Source: a bacterium (GTDB taxonomy: Bacteria; Bacillota; Bacilli; Lactobacillales; Streptococcaceae). Taken from it: a stretch of DNA of 64,000 nt. The DNA lies in NCBI GenBank assembly GCA_905221145.1, contig CAJNCA010000001.1:478151-542150 (forward strand), written 5' to 3'. The notes beneath the pieces were generated by a model, which saw nothing but the letters and a program-made list of their open reading frames with translations, was not told the origin of the DNA and did no database searches. Shown here one piece after another: positions 29,583-39,363 of this stretch (position 1 is the stretch's first letter; the number at the start of each line of letters is the position of its first letter). The translations under genes were made by a program, and so were the position numbers.

Positions 29583-30260
29583 ATGACATATTTAGACGCT
29601 TTTAAATCAGGGAACTTGGTTTTACCGAGTGCCCTGCTCTTGCATTTTAAGGAACTCTTTCCTTCCAGCGACGATTTTCTGGTTTGGCAATTTTTCTATT
29701 TGCAAAATACGACAGGTTTGGAAGAAATGTCCCCAAGCCAGATTGCTGAAAGGATTGGCAAGGAAATCTCGGATGTCAACCAGGCTATTTCCAACTTGAC
29801 AGAGAGGGGACTGCTTCAGTACCGTACTATCGAATTAAATGGCGAAATCGAATTGCTCTTTGATGCCAGTCTAGCCTTGGAACGTTTGGATGACTTTCTT
29901 GGAGCTAGTGCTTCGAGTTCAGACCAGTTGACACCTCAAAACCAGCTTAAGGATTTGGTAGAAACCTTCCAGCAGGAGTTGGGACGCTTGTTGACGCCTT
30001 TTGAGATTGAAGATTTGACTAAGACCCTTAAGGAAGATGGAACCAGTGCTGATTTGATTAAGGAAGCTCTTCGTGAAGCTGTTTTAAATGGAAAAGCAAA
30101 CTGGAAGTACATTCAGGCAATTTTGAGAAATTGGCGCCATGAAGGTATTAAAAGTGTGGCTCAAATTGAGGCCAAGCGGGCAGAGAGAGAAGCAAGCAAT
30201 CCTCAGTTGACACAGGTATCTGCAGATTTTCGAAGTGCCATGGATCTCTGGAAGGATTAA
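29583..30260 (+). CDS. DnaD-domain replication initiation protein
   Basis: This 225-residue protein has an N-terminal winged-helix part (about 1-110). A DnaD/DnaB2 C-terminal domain (about 118-200) ends in the signature YIQAILRNW, where the family has YxxxILxxW. DnaD works with DnaB and DnaI to load the replicative helicase in Firmicutes. Streptococci can carry more than one DnaD-like protein, so its exact role is inferred. It follows metA by 8 nt. The C-terminal tail is charged and probably disordered. Confidence 0.85.
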   Translation: MTYLDAFKSGNLVLPSALLLHFKELFPSSDDFLVWQFFYLQNTTGLEEMSPSQIAERIGKEISDVNQAISNLTERGLLQYRTIELNGEIELLFDASLALERLDDFLGASASSSDQLTPQNQLKDLVETFQQELGRLLTPFEIEDLTKTLKEDGTSADLIKEALREAVLNGKANWKYIQAILRNWRHEGIKSVAQIEAKRAEREASNPQLTQVSADFRSAMDLWKD

Positions 30261-30293
30261 TCAATGCAAGCAGTCTTGAAATCCGAGTAAGAT

Positions 30294-30322
30294 TTGCAAG
30301 CTGTGTATAATTGTGATAAAAT
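30294..30322 (+). promoter_or_regulatory. tpiA: tpiA promoter
   Basis: TTGCAA (30294-30299), 17 nt, then TGA TAAAAT (30314-30322). It is a strong extended -10 promoter, which suits a highly expressed glycolytic gene. Confidence 0.8.
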
Positions 30323-30357
30323 AAATAGAAAATAAATTGAAAAAAGAGGTATGTGAA

Positions 30358-31116
30358 ATGTCACGTAAACCATTTATCGCTGGTAACTGGAAAATGAACA
30401 AAAATCCAGAAGAAGCTAAAGCATTTGTTGAAGCAGTTGCATCAAAACTTCCTTCATCAGATCTTGTTGAAGCAGGTATCGCTGCTCCAGCTCTTGATTT
30501 GACAGCTGTTCTTGCTGCTGCTAAAGGTTCAAACCTTAAAGTTGCTGCTCAAAACTGTTACTTTGAAAATGCAGGTGCTTTCACTGGTGAAACTAGCCCA
30601 CAAGTTTTGAAAGAAATCGGTACTGACTACGTTGTTATCGGTCACTCAGAACGCCGTGACTACTTCCATGAAACTGACGAAGATATCAACAAAAAAGCAA
30701 AAGCAATCTTTACAAACGGTATGCTTCCAATCATCTGTTGTGGTGAGTCACTTGAAACTTACGAAGCTGGTAAAGCTGCTGAGTTTGTAGGTGCTCAAGT
30801 TTCTGCTGCATTGGCTGGATTGACAGCTGAACAAGTTGCTGCATCAGTTATCGCTTACGAGCCAATCTGGGCTATCGGTACTGGTAAATCAGCTTCACAA
30901 GACGACGCACAAAAAATGTGTAAAGTTGTTCGTGACGTTGTAGCTGCTGACTTCGGTCAAGAAGTTGCAGACAAAGTTCGTGTTCAATACGGTGGTTCTG
31001 TTAAACCTGAAAACGTTGCTTCATACATGGCTTGCCCAGACGTTGACGGTGCCCTTGTTGGTGGTGCGTCACTTGAAGCTGAAAGCTTCTTGGCATTGCT
31101 TGACTTTGTAAAATAA
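30358..31116 (+). CDS. tpiA: Triosephosphate isomerase
   Basis: This glycolytic enzyme interconverts dihydroxyacetone phosphate and glyceraldehyde 3-phosphate. It has 252 residues. The substrate Lys is in AGNWKMNK, the catalytic His is in VIGHSERR, the catalytic Glu is in [13 protein letters not shown], and the phosphate loop YGGSVKPEN is near the C-terminus. The start is ATG 30358, 7 nt after GAGGT. A frame reaching back to 30337 would begin before the SD and was rejected. Codon use is strongly biased, as expected for high expression. It is monocistronic between a good promoter and terminator. Confidence 0.97.
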   Translation: MSRKPFIAGNWKMNKNPEEAKAFVEAVASKLPSSDLVEAGIAAPALDLTAVLAAAKGSNLKVAAQNCYFENAGAFTGETSPQVLKEIGTDYVVIGHSERRDYFHETDEDINKKAKAIFTNGMLPIICCGESLETYEAGKAAEFVGAQVSAALAGLTAEQVAASVIAYEPIWAIGTGKSASQDDAQKMCKVVRDVVAADFGQEVADKVRVQYGGSVKPENVASYMACPDVDGALVGGASLEAESFLALLDFVK

Positions 31117-31130
31117 TTAGGTAAGTAGCA

Positions 31131-31173
31131 AAAGCTAGGTGGAACAGCATTCAGATGTCTGTTCCGCTTTTTT
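31131..31173 (+). terminator. Rho-independent terminator after tpiA
   Basis: A two-part stem, AAAGC..GGAACAG / CTGTTCC..GCTTT, is followed by a T-run (31141-31147 pairs with 31159-31165). Confidence 0.88.
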
Positions 31174-31188
31174 ATAGGGGAGGAAAGA

Positions 31189-32691
31189 TTGAAAACAAAG
31201 ATTGGAAAAATTGGATTAGCAAGCGTATTTTTACTAGGTTTGGCAGTCAATCAAGTAGCTGCAAATGAAGCTGAGGCAAAAGCATCTACGGAAGAAAGCA
31301 GTGTTCAAACTTCTTATAGCCAGAAAACAGAGAAGAAAGAAGAGACTAAGGAGACTCTAGCTAGCAGTCAGAGGCAAGAAAGTAAGCCAACTTCAACATC
31401 AGCACACTGGGAAGGCGACTTTTATGTGAAGGCAGATGGTTCAAAAGCTAAGAGTGAGTGGATTTTTGATAACTACTATAAGGCTTGGTTTTATATTAAG
31501 TCAGACGGTCGTTATGCTCAAAATGAGTGGCAGGGCAATTACTACCTAAAATCAGGTGGTTATATGGCTAAGGATGAATGGGTTTATGATAACGCCTATA
31601 AGAATTGGTTTTACCTGAAGTCCGATGGCTCTTATGCTAACCAAGAATGGCATTCTGTTGGAGGTAAATGGTACTATTTTAAGAAATGGGGCTATTTAGC
31701 TAAAAGCCAATGGCAAGGAAATTATTTCTTGAATGGTCAAGGTGCCATGATGCAAAACGAATGGCTGTATGACCCAGCTTATGCTTCTTATTTCTACCTT
31801 AAGTCAGATGGTTCTTATGCTAATGAACAGTGGCAAAAGATTGATGGCAAGTGGTATTACTTTAAGAAGTGGGGCTACATGGCCAAAGATGAGTGGCATG
31901 GAAATTACTATCTTACTGAAAGTGGTGCTATGGCGACTGGTGAATTAGTCATGAATGATGCTCGCTATATTTTTTCTGACTCAGGTGAGTTAAAAGAAAA
32001 GAAAGACTTGAATGTCGGTTGGGTTTATCGAAATGGACACCGTTACTTCTTTAACCATCGTGAAGAACAGGTTGGAACAGACCGAGCTAAGAAGGTTATT
32101 GATGTCAGTGAACATAATGGCCACATTAGTGATTGGAAAAAGGTCATCCAGGAAAATGGAGTTGATGGTGTTATTGTTCGCTTGGGATATAGTGGTGCAG
32201 AAGATAAGGAATTGGCTCATAATATACAAGAATTTAATCGTTTGGGCATTCCTTATGGTGTCTATCTTTATACTTATGCAGAGAATGAAACAGATGCTGA
32301 GAACGATGCCAAACAGACTATTGAACTCTTGAAGAAATATAAGATGAACCTGTCTTACCCTATCTATTATGATGTTGAGAACTGGGAATATGTCAATAAG
32401 ACCAAGAGAGCTCCAAGTGATACTGGAACCTGGGTCAAGATTATCAACAAGTATATGGCAATAATGAAACAGGCTGGTTATCAAAATGTGAAAGTCTATA
32501 GTTATCGGAACCTATTACAAAATCGACTAAATCATCCTGATATCTTACAACATGTAAACTGGGTTGCAGCCTATACGGATGCGCTCGACTGGACAAATCC
32601 GTACTATTCAGGAGAAAAAGGATGGCAGTATACTTCGTCAGACTCTCTTAAAGGGATTCGGGGTCATGTTGATGTTAGCGTCTGGTATTAA
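31189..32691 (+). CDS. lytC: Choline-binding lysozyme (LytC type, GH25)
   Basis: This secreted muramidase cleaves MurNAc-GlcNAc bonds and binds phosphocholine on teichoic acids. It has 500 residues. A signal peptide (cleavage near VAA-NEA, about residue 25) and a Ser/Thr/Glu-rich linker are followed by about 11 choline-binding repeats (residues 65-300; WYYFKKWGYMAKDEW type). The C-terminal GH25 domain has Asp305 in IDVSEHNG and Glu397 in YYDVENW. Their 92-residue spacing fits what I recall for pneumococcal LytC. An N-terminal binding module and C-terminal catalytic module are the LytC order. The start is TTG: GGGGAGG lies 5 nt upstream and no nearer ATG exists. No clear promoter is visible after the tpiA terminator, so the gene may rely on a weak site or on read-through. 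Confidence 0.93.
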   Translation: MKTKIGKIGLASVFLLGLAVNQVAANEAEAKASTEESSVQTSYSQKTEKKEETKETLASSQRQESKPTSTSAHWEGDFYVKADGSKAKSEWIFDNYYKAWFYIKSDGRYAQNEWQGNYYLKSGGYMAKDEWVYDNAYKNWFYLKSDGSYANQEWHSVGGKWYYFKKWGYLAKSQWQGNYFLNGQGAMMQNEWLYDPAYASYFYLKSDGSYANEQWQKIDGKWYYFKKWGYMAKDEWHGNYYLTESGAMATGELVMNDARYIFSDSGELKEKKDLNVGWVYRNGHRYFFNHREEQVGTDRAKKVIDVSEHNGHISDWKKVIQENGVDGVIVRLGYSGAEDKELAHNIQEFNRLGIPYGVYLYTYAENETDAENDAKQTIELLKKYKMNLSYPIYYDVENWEYVNKTKRAPSDTGTWVKIINKYMAIMKQAGYQNVKVYSYRNLLQNRLNHPDILQHVNWVAAYTDALDWTNPYYSGEKGWQYTSSDSLKGIRGHVDVSVWY

Positions 32692-32703
32692 GATGTAAAA
32701 CTG

Positions 32704-32739
32704 AGAAAAGAGTGTACAAATTGTATGCTCTTTTCTTTA
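32704..32739 (+). terminator. Rho-independent terminator after lytC
   Basis: The stem GAAAAGAG / CTCTTTTC, with an internal TGTACA / TGTATG extension, is followed by T-rich sequence. Confidence 0.85.
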
Positions 32740-32839
32740 TTTTATCGCTGTTAAGAGAGTTTGAAAGTGACTGTATTTCATTCTAAAAAATTCTTAAATT
32801 ATCAGTCTATTGCAACTTTTCTCATGTGAGTCATTTGGC

Positions 32840-32872
32840 TTGCTATTGGTTTTCCTTAGTAGTATACTAAGG
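32840..32872 (+). promoter_or_regulatory. dpr: dpr promoter overlapped by a perfect 19-bp palindrome
   Basis: TTGCTA (32840-32845), 17 nt, TATACT (32863-32868). The -10 lies inside CCTTAGTAGTATACTAAGG (32854-32872), a perfect 8-bp inverted repeat with a 3-nt centre. Its position suggests a repressor operator. It does not match the PerR box as I know it; the regulator is unknown. Confidence 0.7.
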
Positions 32873-32922
32873 TAGTAATCATTAAGAAGTGGTTACAAAT
32901 AATAATGAACGAGGTAAAGAAA

Positions 32923-33441
32923 ATGGTAGAATTGAAAAAAGAAGCAGTAAAAGACGTAACATCATTAACGAAAGCAGCGCCAGTAGCATTGGCCAAAACT
33001 AAGGAAGTGTTGAACCAAGCTGTTGCTGATTTGTACGTAGCACACGTTGCCTTGCACCAAGTACACTGGTACATGCGTGGTCGTGGTTTCCTTGTATGGC
33101 ATCCAAAAATGGACGAGTATATGGAAGCTCTTGATGGTCAATTGGATGAAATCAGCGAACGTTTGATTACACTTGGAGGAAACCCATTCTCTACTTTGAC
33201 AGAGTTCCTTCAAAATAGTGAAATCGAAGAAGAAGCTGGTGAATACCGCAATGTTGAAGAAAGCTTGGAGCGTGTCCTTGCTATCTACCGTTATTTGTCA
33301 GAACTTTTCCAAAAAGGTTTGGATGTTACTGATGAAGAAGGTGATGATGTGACAAACGGTATCTTCTCAGACGCTAAAACTGAAACAGATAAAACAATCT
33401 GGATGCTTGCAGCAGAACTTGGACAAGCACCTGGTCTGTAA
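32923..33441 (+). CDS. dpr: Dps-like peroxide resistance protein
   Basis: This cytosolic ferritin-like dodecamer stores iron and protects DNA from hydrogen peroxide, which mitis-group streptococci make in quantity. It has 172 residues. The ferroxidase motif [23 protein letters not shown] carries the His, Asp and Glu ligands, with further acidic ligands in [14 protein letters not shown]. It ends [13 protein letters not shown], as in the pneumococcal protein I remember. The start is ATG 32923, 7 nt after GAGGT; an upstream in-frame ATG at 32905 lies before the SD. It has its own promoter with palindrome and its own terminator. Confidence 0.95.
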   Translation: MVELKKEAVKDVTSLTKAAPVALAKTKEVLNQAVADLYVAHVALHQVHWYMRGRGFLVWHPKMDEYMEALDGQLDEISERLITLGGNPFSTLTEFLQNSEIEEEAGEYRNVEESLERVLAIYRYLSELFQKGLDVTDEEGDDVTNGIFSDAKTETDKTIWMLAAELGQAPGL

Positions 33442-33460
33442 GAAATAAGGCAACATAGAT

Positions 33461-33492
33461 AAATCTGTAAGAAATTTCTTACAGATTTTTTC
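33461..33492 (+). terminator. Rho-independent terminator after dpr
   Basis: The stem AATCTGTAAGAAA / TTTCTTACAGATT is followed by a T-run. Confidence 0.92.
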
Positions 33493-33534
33493 TATTCTGT
33501 AAGCTATTCCAAACCAGTCTTTTTTTGAGTTTTT

Positions 33535-33543
33535 TGATAAAAT
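33535..33543 (+). promoter_or_regulatory. Extended -10 promoter of the DHFR operon
   Basis: TGA TAAAAT (33535-33543) lies 27 nt upstream of the start codon; the -35 is poor. It probably drives the DHFR gene, the small membrane protein gene and perhaps clpX and engB. Confidence 0.5.
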
Positions 33544-33570
33544 AGTACTATCAGTAAAAAGGATGGAAGC

Positions 33571-34077
33571 ATGACTAAGAAAATCGTAGCTATTTGGGCC
33601 CAGGATGAAGAGGGTGTGATTGGGAAAGACAATCGTTTGCCTTGGCATTTGCCAGAAGAATTGCAACACTTTAAAGAAACAACTCTGAATCATGCTATCT
33701 TGATGGGGCGTGTGACCTTTGATGGAATGGGACGTCGTCTGCTTCCAAAACGGGAGACCTTGATTTTGACACGTAATTCGGAAGAAAAGATAGACGGGGT
33801 TGCTACTTTTCATGATGTCCGGTCTGTTCTGGACTGGTATCAGGGCCAAGACAAGAATCTCTATATTATCGGTGGCAAGCAAATTTTTCAGGCTTTTGAA
33901 CCCTACCTTGACGAAGTGATTGTCACTCAAATTCATGCTCGGGTGAAGGGAGATACCTATTTCCCTGAGGAGTTTGATTTGTCTCTTTTTGAGACTGTTT
34001 CAAGCAAATCCTACGCCAAAGATGAGAAAAATCCTTATGATTTTACCATCCAATACCGCAAGAGAAAGGAAGTCTAA
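33571..34077 (+). CDS. dyr: Dihydrofolate reductase
   Basis: This enzyme reduces dihydrofolate to tetrahydrofolate with NADPH and is the target of trimethoprim. It has 168 residues. The catalytic Glu30 lies in [13 protein letters not shown], and the NADPH site contains ILMGRVTF and [10 protein letters not shown]. Residue 100 is Ile; the I100L change is the well-known pneumococcal trimethoprim resistance change, so this allele lacks that marker. The SD AAGGATGG precedes the ATG. The stop codon overlaps the start of the next small gene as TAATG. Confidence 0.96.
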   Translation: MTKKIVAIWAQDEEGVIGKDNRLPWHLPEELQHFKETTLNHAILMGRVTFDGMGRRLLPKRETLILTRNSEEKIDGVATFHDVRSVLDWYQGQDKNLYIIGGKQIFQAFEPYLDEVIVTQIHARVKGDTYFPEEFDLSLFETVSSKSYAKDEKNPYDFTIQYRKRKEV

Positions 34078-34247
34078 TGGAACGTAGTATATTTGGTTTT
34101 TTCACAGCCATGCTGTGTTTAGTCTGCTTGCTTGCTGGAGCACAGGCTTTTCGTAAAAAGCGCTATGGACTTTCTGTCCTGCTCTGGTTAAATGCCTTTA
34201 CCAATTTGGTCAATAGTATCCATGCTTTTTACATGACCTTATTTTAG
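34077..34247 (+). CDS. 56-residue small membrane protein
   Basis: The ATG at 34077 shares an A with the DHFR stop (TAATG), so translation is probably coupled. The product begins [20 protein letters not shown]. It shows two hydrophobic helices (about residues 5-23 and 32-54) around a basic turn (FRKKRYG), consistent with a two-pass membrane protein with an inward positive loop. I know no function. A small hypothetical gene sits in this place in pneumococcus as I recall it. The 36-nt gap to clpX and the lack of a terminator suggest one transcript. Confidence 0.7.
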   Translation: MERSIFGFFTAMLCLVCLLAGAQAFRKKRYGLSVLLWLNAFTNLVNSIHAFYMTLF

Positions 34248-34283
34248 ATAGAATGACAGTATAGAATAGAACGGAAGGAAATC

Positions 34284-35516
34284 ATGCCTACAACTAGGAA
34301 TAATGATATGATGGTTTATTGCTCATTTTGTGGCAAAAGCCAAGAAGAAGTACAAAAAATAATCGCTGGGAACAACGCCTTTATTTGTAATGAATGTGTG
34401 GAGTTAGCCCAGGAAATCATTCGGGAGGAATTGGCTGAGGAAGTCTTGGCAGACTTGTCAGAAGTTCCAAAACCCATCGAACTCCTCCATATCTTGAACC
34501 ACTACGTAATCGGTCAAGATCGTGCCAAACGTGCCTTGGCAGTAGCAGTTTACAATCACTACAAACGCATCAATTTCCACGATACGCGTGAAGAGTCAGA
34601 AGATGTGGATTTGCAAAAGTCAAACATCTTGATGATTGGCCCAACTGGTTCAGGGAAAACTTTCCTTGCTCAGACCTTGGCTAAGAGCTTGAATGTGCCT
34701 TTTGCCATTGCGGATGCGACAGCTCTTACTGAGGCTGGTTATGTGGGTGAGGACGTGGAAAATATCCTTCTCAAACTCTTGCAGGCTGCTGACTTTAACA
34801 TTGAACGTGCAGAGCGTGGCATTATCTATGTGGATGAAATTGACAAGATTGCCAAGAAGAGTGAGAATGTGTCAATTACACGCGACGTTTCGGGTGAAGG
34901 GGTGCAACAAGCCCTTCTCAAAATTATCGAGGGAACGGTTGCTAGCGTACCACCTCAAGGTGGACGCAAACATCCTCAACAAGAGATGATTCAAGTGGAT
35001 ACTAAAAATATCCTCTTCATCGTGGGTGGTGCCTTTGATGGTATTGAAGAAATTGTTAAACAGCGTTTGGGTGAAAAAGTTATTGGCTTTGGTCAAAACA
35101 ACAAAGCAATTGACGAAAACAGCTCATACATGCAAGAAATCATCGCAGAAGACATTCAAAAATTCGGTATTATCCCTGAATTGATTGGACGCTTGCCTGT
35201 CTTTGCAGCTCTTGAGCAATTGACTGTTGATGACTTGGTTCGTATCTTGAAAGAGCCAAGAAATGCTTTGGTCAAACAATACCAAACCTTGCTTTCTTAT
35301 GATGATGTCGAGTTGGAATTTGACGACGAGGCCCTTCAAGAAATTGCCAATAAAGCCATCGAACGCAAGACAGGGGCGCGTGGTCTTCGTTCTATCATCG
35401 AAGAAACCATGCTAGATGTTATGTTTGAAGTACCGAGTCAGGAAAATGTGAAATTGGTCCGCATCACAAAAGAAGCTGTCGATGGAACGGATAAACCAAT
35501 CCTAGAAACAGCCTAG
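34284..35516 (+). CDS. clpX: ClpX, ATP-dependent protease specificity subunit
   Basis: This AAA+ unfoldase feeds substrates to ClpP. It has 410 residues. An N-terminal zinc-binding domain carries CSFCGKS and CNECVEL (residues 13-41). Walker A is GPTGSGKT, Walker B is IIYVDEIDK, and the sensor and arginine-finger region is [12 protein letters not shown]. The ClpP-docking loop has the IGF tripeptide in KVIGFGQ. GGAAGGAAAT precedes the ATG. Its stop codon lies inside the SD region of engB, so the two genes are translationally linked. The same clpX-engB pair is common in streptococci. Confidence 0.97.
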   Translation: MPTTRNNDMMVYCSFCGKSQEEVQKIIAGNNAFICNECVELAQEIIREELAEEVLADLSEVPKPIELLHILNHYVIGQDRAKRALAVAVYNHYKRINFHDTREESEDVDLQKSNILMIGPTGSGKTFLAQTLAKSLNVPFAIADATALTEAGYVGEDVENILLKLLQAADFNIERAERGIIYVDEIDKIAKKSENVSITRDVSGEGVQQALLKIIEGTVASVPPQGGRKHPQQEMIQVDTKNILFIVGGAFDGIEEIVKQRLGEKVIGFGQNNKAIDENSSYMQEIIAEDIQKFGIIPELIGRLPVFAALEQLTVDDLVRILKEPRNALVKQYQTLLSYDDVELEFDDEALQEIANKAIERKTGARGLRSIIEETMLDVMFEVPSQENVKLVRITKEAVDGTDKPILETA

Positions 35517-35524
35517 AGGTGACT

Positions 35525-36112
35525 ATGGAACTTAATACACACAATGCTGAAATCTTGCTCAGTGCGGCCAATAAAACCCACTATCCGCAGGATGATCTCC
35601 CAGAGATTGCCCTAGCAGGGCGTTCAAATGTTGGCAAGTCTAGCTTTATCAACACTATGTTGAACCGTAAGAATCTCGCTCGTACATCAGGAAAACCTGG
35701 GAAGACCCAGTTGCTCAACTTCTTTAATATCGACGACAAGATGCGCTTTGTGGATGTGCCTGGTTATGGCTATGCCCGCGTTTCTAAAAAGGAACGTGAA
35801 AAGTGGGGGCGCATGATTGAGGAGTATCTAACGACTCGGGAAAATCTCCGTGCGGTTGTCAGTCTAGTTGACCTTCGTCATGACCCGTCAGCAGATGATG
35901 TGCAGATGTACGAATTTCTCAAATATTATGAGATTCCAGTCATCATTGTGGCGACCAAGGCGGACAAGATTCCTCGTGGTAAATGGAACAAGCACGAATC
36001 AGCAATCAAAAAGAAATTAAATTTTGACCCAAGTGATGACTTCATCCTCTTTTCATCTGTCAGCAAGGCAGGGATGAATGAGGCTTGGGATGCAATCTTA
36101 GAAAAATTGTGA
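35525..36112 (+). CDS. engB: EngB/YsxC ribosome-biogenesis GTPase
   Basis: This GTPase helps assemble the large ribosomal subunit. It has 195 residues, the standard length. G1 is [11 protein letters not shown]2 is the Thr of SGKPGKTQ, G3 is DVPGYG, G4 is TKADK and G5 is SSVSKAG. ATG 35525 is preferred to GTG 35519, because AGAGGTGA (35515-35522), the SD, overlaps the GTG. It follows clpX by 8 nt. Confidence 0.95.
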   Translation: MELNTHNAEILLSAANKTHYPQDDLPEIALAGRSNVGKSSFINTMLNRKNLARTSGKPGKTQLLNFFNIDDKMRFVDVPGYGYARVSKKEREKWGRMIEEYLTTRENLRAVVSLVDLRHDPSADDVQMYEFLKYYEIPVIIVATKADKIPRGKWNKHESAIKKKLNFDPSDDFILFSSVSKAGMNEAWDAILEKL

Positions 36113-36122
36113 GGAAAAGAAA

Positions 36123-36503
36123 ATGACAAAAACAATTCATACAGATAAGGCCCCAAAGGCTATCGGACCATATGTTCAAGGTAAAATCGTTGGCAACCTT
36201 TTGTTTGCTAGCGGTCAAGTTCCCCTATCTCCTGAAACTGGGGAAATTGTTGGAGAAACTATCCAAGAACAGACAGAACAAGTCTTGAAAAATATTGGTG
36301 CTATTTTGGCAGAAGCAGGAACAGACTTTGACCATGTTGTCAAAACAACTTGCTTCTTGAGCGATATGAACGACTTTGTTCCTTTTAACGAGGTTTACCA
36401 AACGGCCTTTAAAGAGGAATTTCCAGCTCGTTCAGCTGTGGAGGTAGCTCGTCTTCCTCGTGATGTAAAAGTCGAAATTGAAGTCATCGCAGAGATTGGA
36501 TAA
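36123..36503 (+). CDS. ridA: RidA family reactive-intermediate deaminase
   Basis: Members of this family hydrolyse reactive enamine/imine intermediates, such as 2-aminoacrylate from threonine or serine dehydratases. The protein has 126 residues and forms trimers in the family. It begins KAPKAIGPYVQGKIVGN and has the active-site Arg in FPARSAVEVARLP and the C-terminal VEIEVIAEIG. It follows engB by 10 nt, with GAGGAAAAG as SD, and is probably the last gene of the clpX-engB transcript. A hairpin with T4 follows. Confidence 0.93.
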   Translation: MTKTIHTDKAPKAIGPYVQGKIVGNLLFASGQVPLSPETGEIVGETIQEQTEQVLKNIGAILAEAGTDFDHVVKTTCFLSDMNDFVPFNEVYQTAFKEEFPARSAVEVARLPRDVKVEIEVIAEIG

Positions 36504-36511
36504 GCTAGTTG

Positions 36512-36538
36512 AAGTTTGGTTCGGCCAAACTTCTTTTG
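36512..36538 (+). terminator. Hairpin with short T-run between ridA and rapZ
   Basis: The stem GAAGTTTGG / CCAAACTTC (36512-36520 with 36526-36534) is followed by TTTT. The short tail suggests partial termination, leaving read-through into rapZ possible. Confidence 0.7.
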
Positions 36539-36554
36539 ATATAAGGAGAAAAAG

Positions 36555-37445
36555 ATGACAAAGAAACAACTTCACTTGGTGATTGTGACAGGGATGAGTG
36601 GTGCTGGGAAAACCGTGGCCATTCAGTCCTTTGAGGATCTAGGTTATTTTACTATTGATAATATGCCACCGGCCCTCTTGCCCAAATTTTTGCAGTTGGT
36701 GGAAACAAAGGAAGACGATCATAAGTTGGCCTTGGTGGTGGATATGCGTAGCCGTTCTTTCTTCTCAGAGATTTCAGCTGTTTTGGATGAGTTGGAAAAT
36801 AAGGAAGACCTGGACTTCAAAATTCTCTTTTTGGACGCAGCAGATAAGGAATTGGTCGCGCGTTACAAGGAAACCAGACGAAGCCACCCTCTAGCTGCAG
36901 ATGGTCGAATTTTAGATGGGATTAAGCTGGAACGTGAACTCTTGGCACCACTGAAAAACATGAGCCAAAATGTGGTGGATACAACTGAACTCACTCCACG
37001 TGAGTTGCGTAAAACCATTGCAGAGCAGTTTGCGGATCAGGAACAAGCCCAGTCTTTCCGTATCGAGGTCATGTCTTTCGGCTTTAAATATGGAATCCCA
37101 ATTGATGCAGATTTAGTCTTTGATGTGCGCTTTTTGCCAAATCCATATTACCTTCCAGAATTGAGAAACCAAACGGGTGTGGATGAACCTGTTTATGATT
37201 ATGTTATGAACCATCCTGAGTCAGAAGACTTTTATCAACATTTATTGGCCTTGATTGAGCCGATTTTGCCAAGTTATCAAAAGGAAGGGAAGTCTGTTTT
37301 GACCATTGCCATGGGTTGTACGGGCGGGCAGCACCGTAGTGTGGCCTTTGCTAAACGCTTGGCGCAGGACTTATCCAAGAATTGGCCTGTCAATGAGGGG
37401 CATCGCGACAAAGACCGAAGAAAGGAAACGGTAAACCGTTCATGA
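36555..37445 (+). CDS. rapZ: RapZ/YvcJ family nucleotide-binding protein
   Basis: This 296-residue P-loop protein has Walker A GMSGAGKT at residues 12-19, the DMRSRSFF strand and a C-terminal [14 protein letters not shown] phosphate-binding segment. In E. coli RapZ controls GlmS through small RNAs. In Firmicutes YvcJ binds and hydrolyses nucleotides and its role is less clear. It heads the conserved trio rapZ-yvcK-whiA, and its stop overlaps the yvcK start (ATGA). SD AAGGAGAAA. Confidence 0.93.
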   Translation: MTKKQLHLVIVTGMSGAGKTVAIQSFEDLGYFTIDNMPPALLPKFLQLVETKEDDHKLALVVDMRSRSFFSEISAVLDELENKEDLDFKILFLDAADKELVARYKETRRSHPLAADGRILDGIKLERELLAPLKNMSQNVVDTTELTPRELRKTIAEQFADQEQAQSFRIEVMSFGFKYGIPIDADLVFDVRFLPNPYYLPELRNQTGVDEPVYDYVMNHPESEDFYQHLLALIEPILPSYQKEGKSVLTIAMGCTGGQHRSVAFAKRLAQDLSKNWPVNEGHRDKDRRKETVNRS

Positions 37446-38419
37446 GAAAACCAAAGATAACGGTGATTGGTGGAGGGACTGGGATCCCCGTCATTCTAAA
37501 AAGCCTGCGGGAAAAAGATGTGGAAATCGCTGCTATTGTAACGGTGGCAGATGATGGTGGTTCGTCAGGTGAACTCCGAAAAAATATGCAGCAGTTGACA
37601 CCGCCAGGCGATCTTCGCAATGTCCTTGTGGCCATGTCGGATATGCCTAAGTTTTATGAGAAGGTCTTTCAGTATCGCTTTTCTGAGGATGCCGGAGCCT
37701 TTGCTGGCCATCCACTGGGAAATCTCATTATTGCTGGCTTGTCAGAAATGCAGGGTTCGACTTATAATGCCATGCAGTTGCTGAGCAAATTTTTCCATAC
37801 AACTGGGAAGATTTATCCTTCCAGTGACCATCCTTTGACCCTTCATGCAGTCTTTCAGGATGGGACAGAAGTGGCTGGAGAGAGTCATATTGCAGACCAT
37901 CCAGGTATGATTGACCATGTCTATGTGACCAATACCCTCAATGATGATACACCTCTGGCTAGCCGTCGAGTAGTGCAGACCATTCTTGAAAGTGACATGA
38001 TTGTCCTAGGGCCTGGTTCCCTCTTTACCTCGATTTTGCCCAATATCGTGATTAAAGAAATCGGGCAGGCGCTTTTGGAAACCAAGGCAGAAATCGCCTA
38101 TGTCTGCAATATCATGACCCAACGTGGGGAGACGGAACACTTTACAGATAGCGACCATGTGGAAGTCTTGCATCGTCACCTTGGCCGACCTTTTATCGAT
38201 ACTGTCTTGGTGAATATCGAAAAAGTGCCACAGGAATACATGAATTCCAACCGTTTTGATGAATACTTGGTCCAGGTGGAACATGACTTTGCTGGGCTTT
38301 GTAAGCAGGTTCCGCGTGTGATTTCATCCAACTTCCTTCGTCTGGAAAATGGAGGTGCTTTCCATGATGGGGATTTGATTGTGGATGAGTTGATGCGGAT
38401 TATACAGGTGAGAAAATGA
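37442..38419 (+). CDS. yvcK: YvcK family cell-wall/carbon metabolism regulator
   Basis: This 325-residue protein has a CofD-like fold. The N-terminus has [10 protein letters not shown] and [14 protein letters not shown], and the middle has FAGHPLGNL and [12 protein letters not shown]. In B. subtilis YvcK binds UDP-sugars and is needed for cell shape on gluconeogenic carbon. The ATG overlaps the rapZ stop, and its own stop overlaps the whiA start. Translational coupling through the trio is clear from these ATGA junctions. Confidence 0.93.
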   Translation: MRKPKITVIGGGTGIPVILKSLREKDVEIAAIVTVADDGGSSGELRKNMQQLTPPGDLRNVLVAMSDMPKFYEKVFQYRFSEDAGAFAGHPLGNLIIAGLSEMQGSTYNAMQLLSKFFHTTGKIYPSSDHPLTLHAVFQDGTEVAGESHIADHPGMIDHVYVTNTLNDDTPLASRRVVQTILESDMIVLGPGSLFTSILPNIVIKEIGQALLETKAEIAYVCNIMTQRGETEHFTDSDHVEVLHRHLGRPFIDTVLVNIEKVPQEYMNSNRFDEYLVQVEHDFAGLCKQVPRVISSNFLRLENGGAFHDGDLIVDELMRIIQVRK

Positions 38420-39327
38420 GTTTCACAGTAGCAGTAAAAGAAGAAATTCTGGGTCAACACCATCTGAGCCAGCATGAATTATCTGCCATTATCAAGATGT
38501 CTGGTAGCATCGGTCTCTCAACTTCAGGTTTGACCTTGTCTGTTGTGACAGAAAATGCCAAGTTGGCTCGTCACCTCTATGAGTCCTTTCTCCATTTCTA
38601 TGAAATCAAATCAGAAATTCGCCACCACCAGAGGAGCAATCTTCGCAAGAATCGGGTCTATACTGTTTTTACGGATGAAAAGGTGCAGGATTTGCTGAGT
38701 GACTTGCACTTGGCTGACTCCTTCTTTGGTCTGGAAACAGGTATTGACGAGGCGATTTTATCAGACGAGGAAGCAGGCCGTGCCTATCTCTGTGGGGCTT
38801 TCTTGGCAAATGGAAGTATTCGTGACCCCGAATCGGGTAAGTACCAGTTAGAAATCAGTTCTGTTTATCTAGATCACGCGCAAGGTATTGCCTCACTTCT
38901 CCAGCAATTTTTACTAGATGCTAAGGTACTTGAGCGCAAGAAGGGAGCTGTGACCTATCTCCAGCGAGCCGAAGACATTATGGACTTCCTGATTGTAATC
39001 GGGGCTATGCAGGCGCGTGATGATTTTGAGCGGGTTAAGATTTTACGAGAAACCCGTAATGATCTCAATCGGGCAAATAATGCTGAGACAGCGAATATCG
39101 CTCGGACAGTTTCTGCCAGCATGAAGACCATCAACAATATCAGTAAAATCAAAGATATCATGGGCTTAGAAAATCTGCCAGTGGATTTGCAGGAAGTGGC
39201 GCAGCTACGGATTCAGCATCCAGACTACTCTATCCAGCAGTTAGCAGATAGCCTCAGCACCCCTCTGACCAAAAGTGGTGTCAACCACAGACTCAGAAAG
39301 ATAAATAAATTAGCCGATGAACTATAA
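38416..39327 (+). CDS. whiA: WhiA family DNA-binding protein
   Basis: This 303-residue protein has an N-terminal degenerate LAGLIDADG-type domain ([13 protein letters not shown]) and a C-terminal helix-turn-helix ([21 protein letters not shown]). WhiA controls sporulation in Streptomyces and affects cell division and chromosome segregation in Firmicutes, where a regulon is less clear. The start overlaps the yvcK stop (ATGA). It is the last gene of the trio and ends in a terminator shared with a convergent gene. Confidence 0.93.
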   Translation: MSFTVAVKEEILGQHHLSQHELSAIIKMSGSIGLSTSGLTLSVVTENAKLARHLYESFLHFYEIKSEIRHHQRSNLRKNRVYTVFTDEKVQDLLSDLHLADSFFGLETGIDEAILSDEEAGRAYLCGAFLANGSIRDPESGKYQLEISSVYLDHAQGIASLLQQFLLDAKVLERKKGAVTYLQRAEDIMDFLIVIGAMQARDDFERVKILRETRNDLNRANNAETANIARTVSASMKTINNISKIKDIMGLENLPVDLQEVAQLRIQHPDYSIQQLADSLSTPLTKSGVNHRLRKINKLADEL

Positions 39328-39363
39328 AACCACGAATCCTATGTGACTCGTGGTTCTTTTTTA
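39328..39363. terminator. Bidirectional terminator between whiA and the reductase
   Basis: The stem AACCACGA / TCGTGGTT has a T-run on the + strand (39357-39363) and an A-rich 5' flank giving T residues on the - strand. It serves both convergent genes. Confidence 0.85.

Noticed and set aside
32854..32872. The dpr palindrome read as a PerR or metal-regulator box
   Set aside because: The bases do not match the boxes I know for PerR, AdcR, CopY or MntR-type proteins, so no regulator is named.
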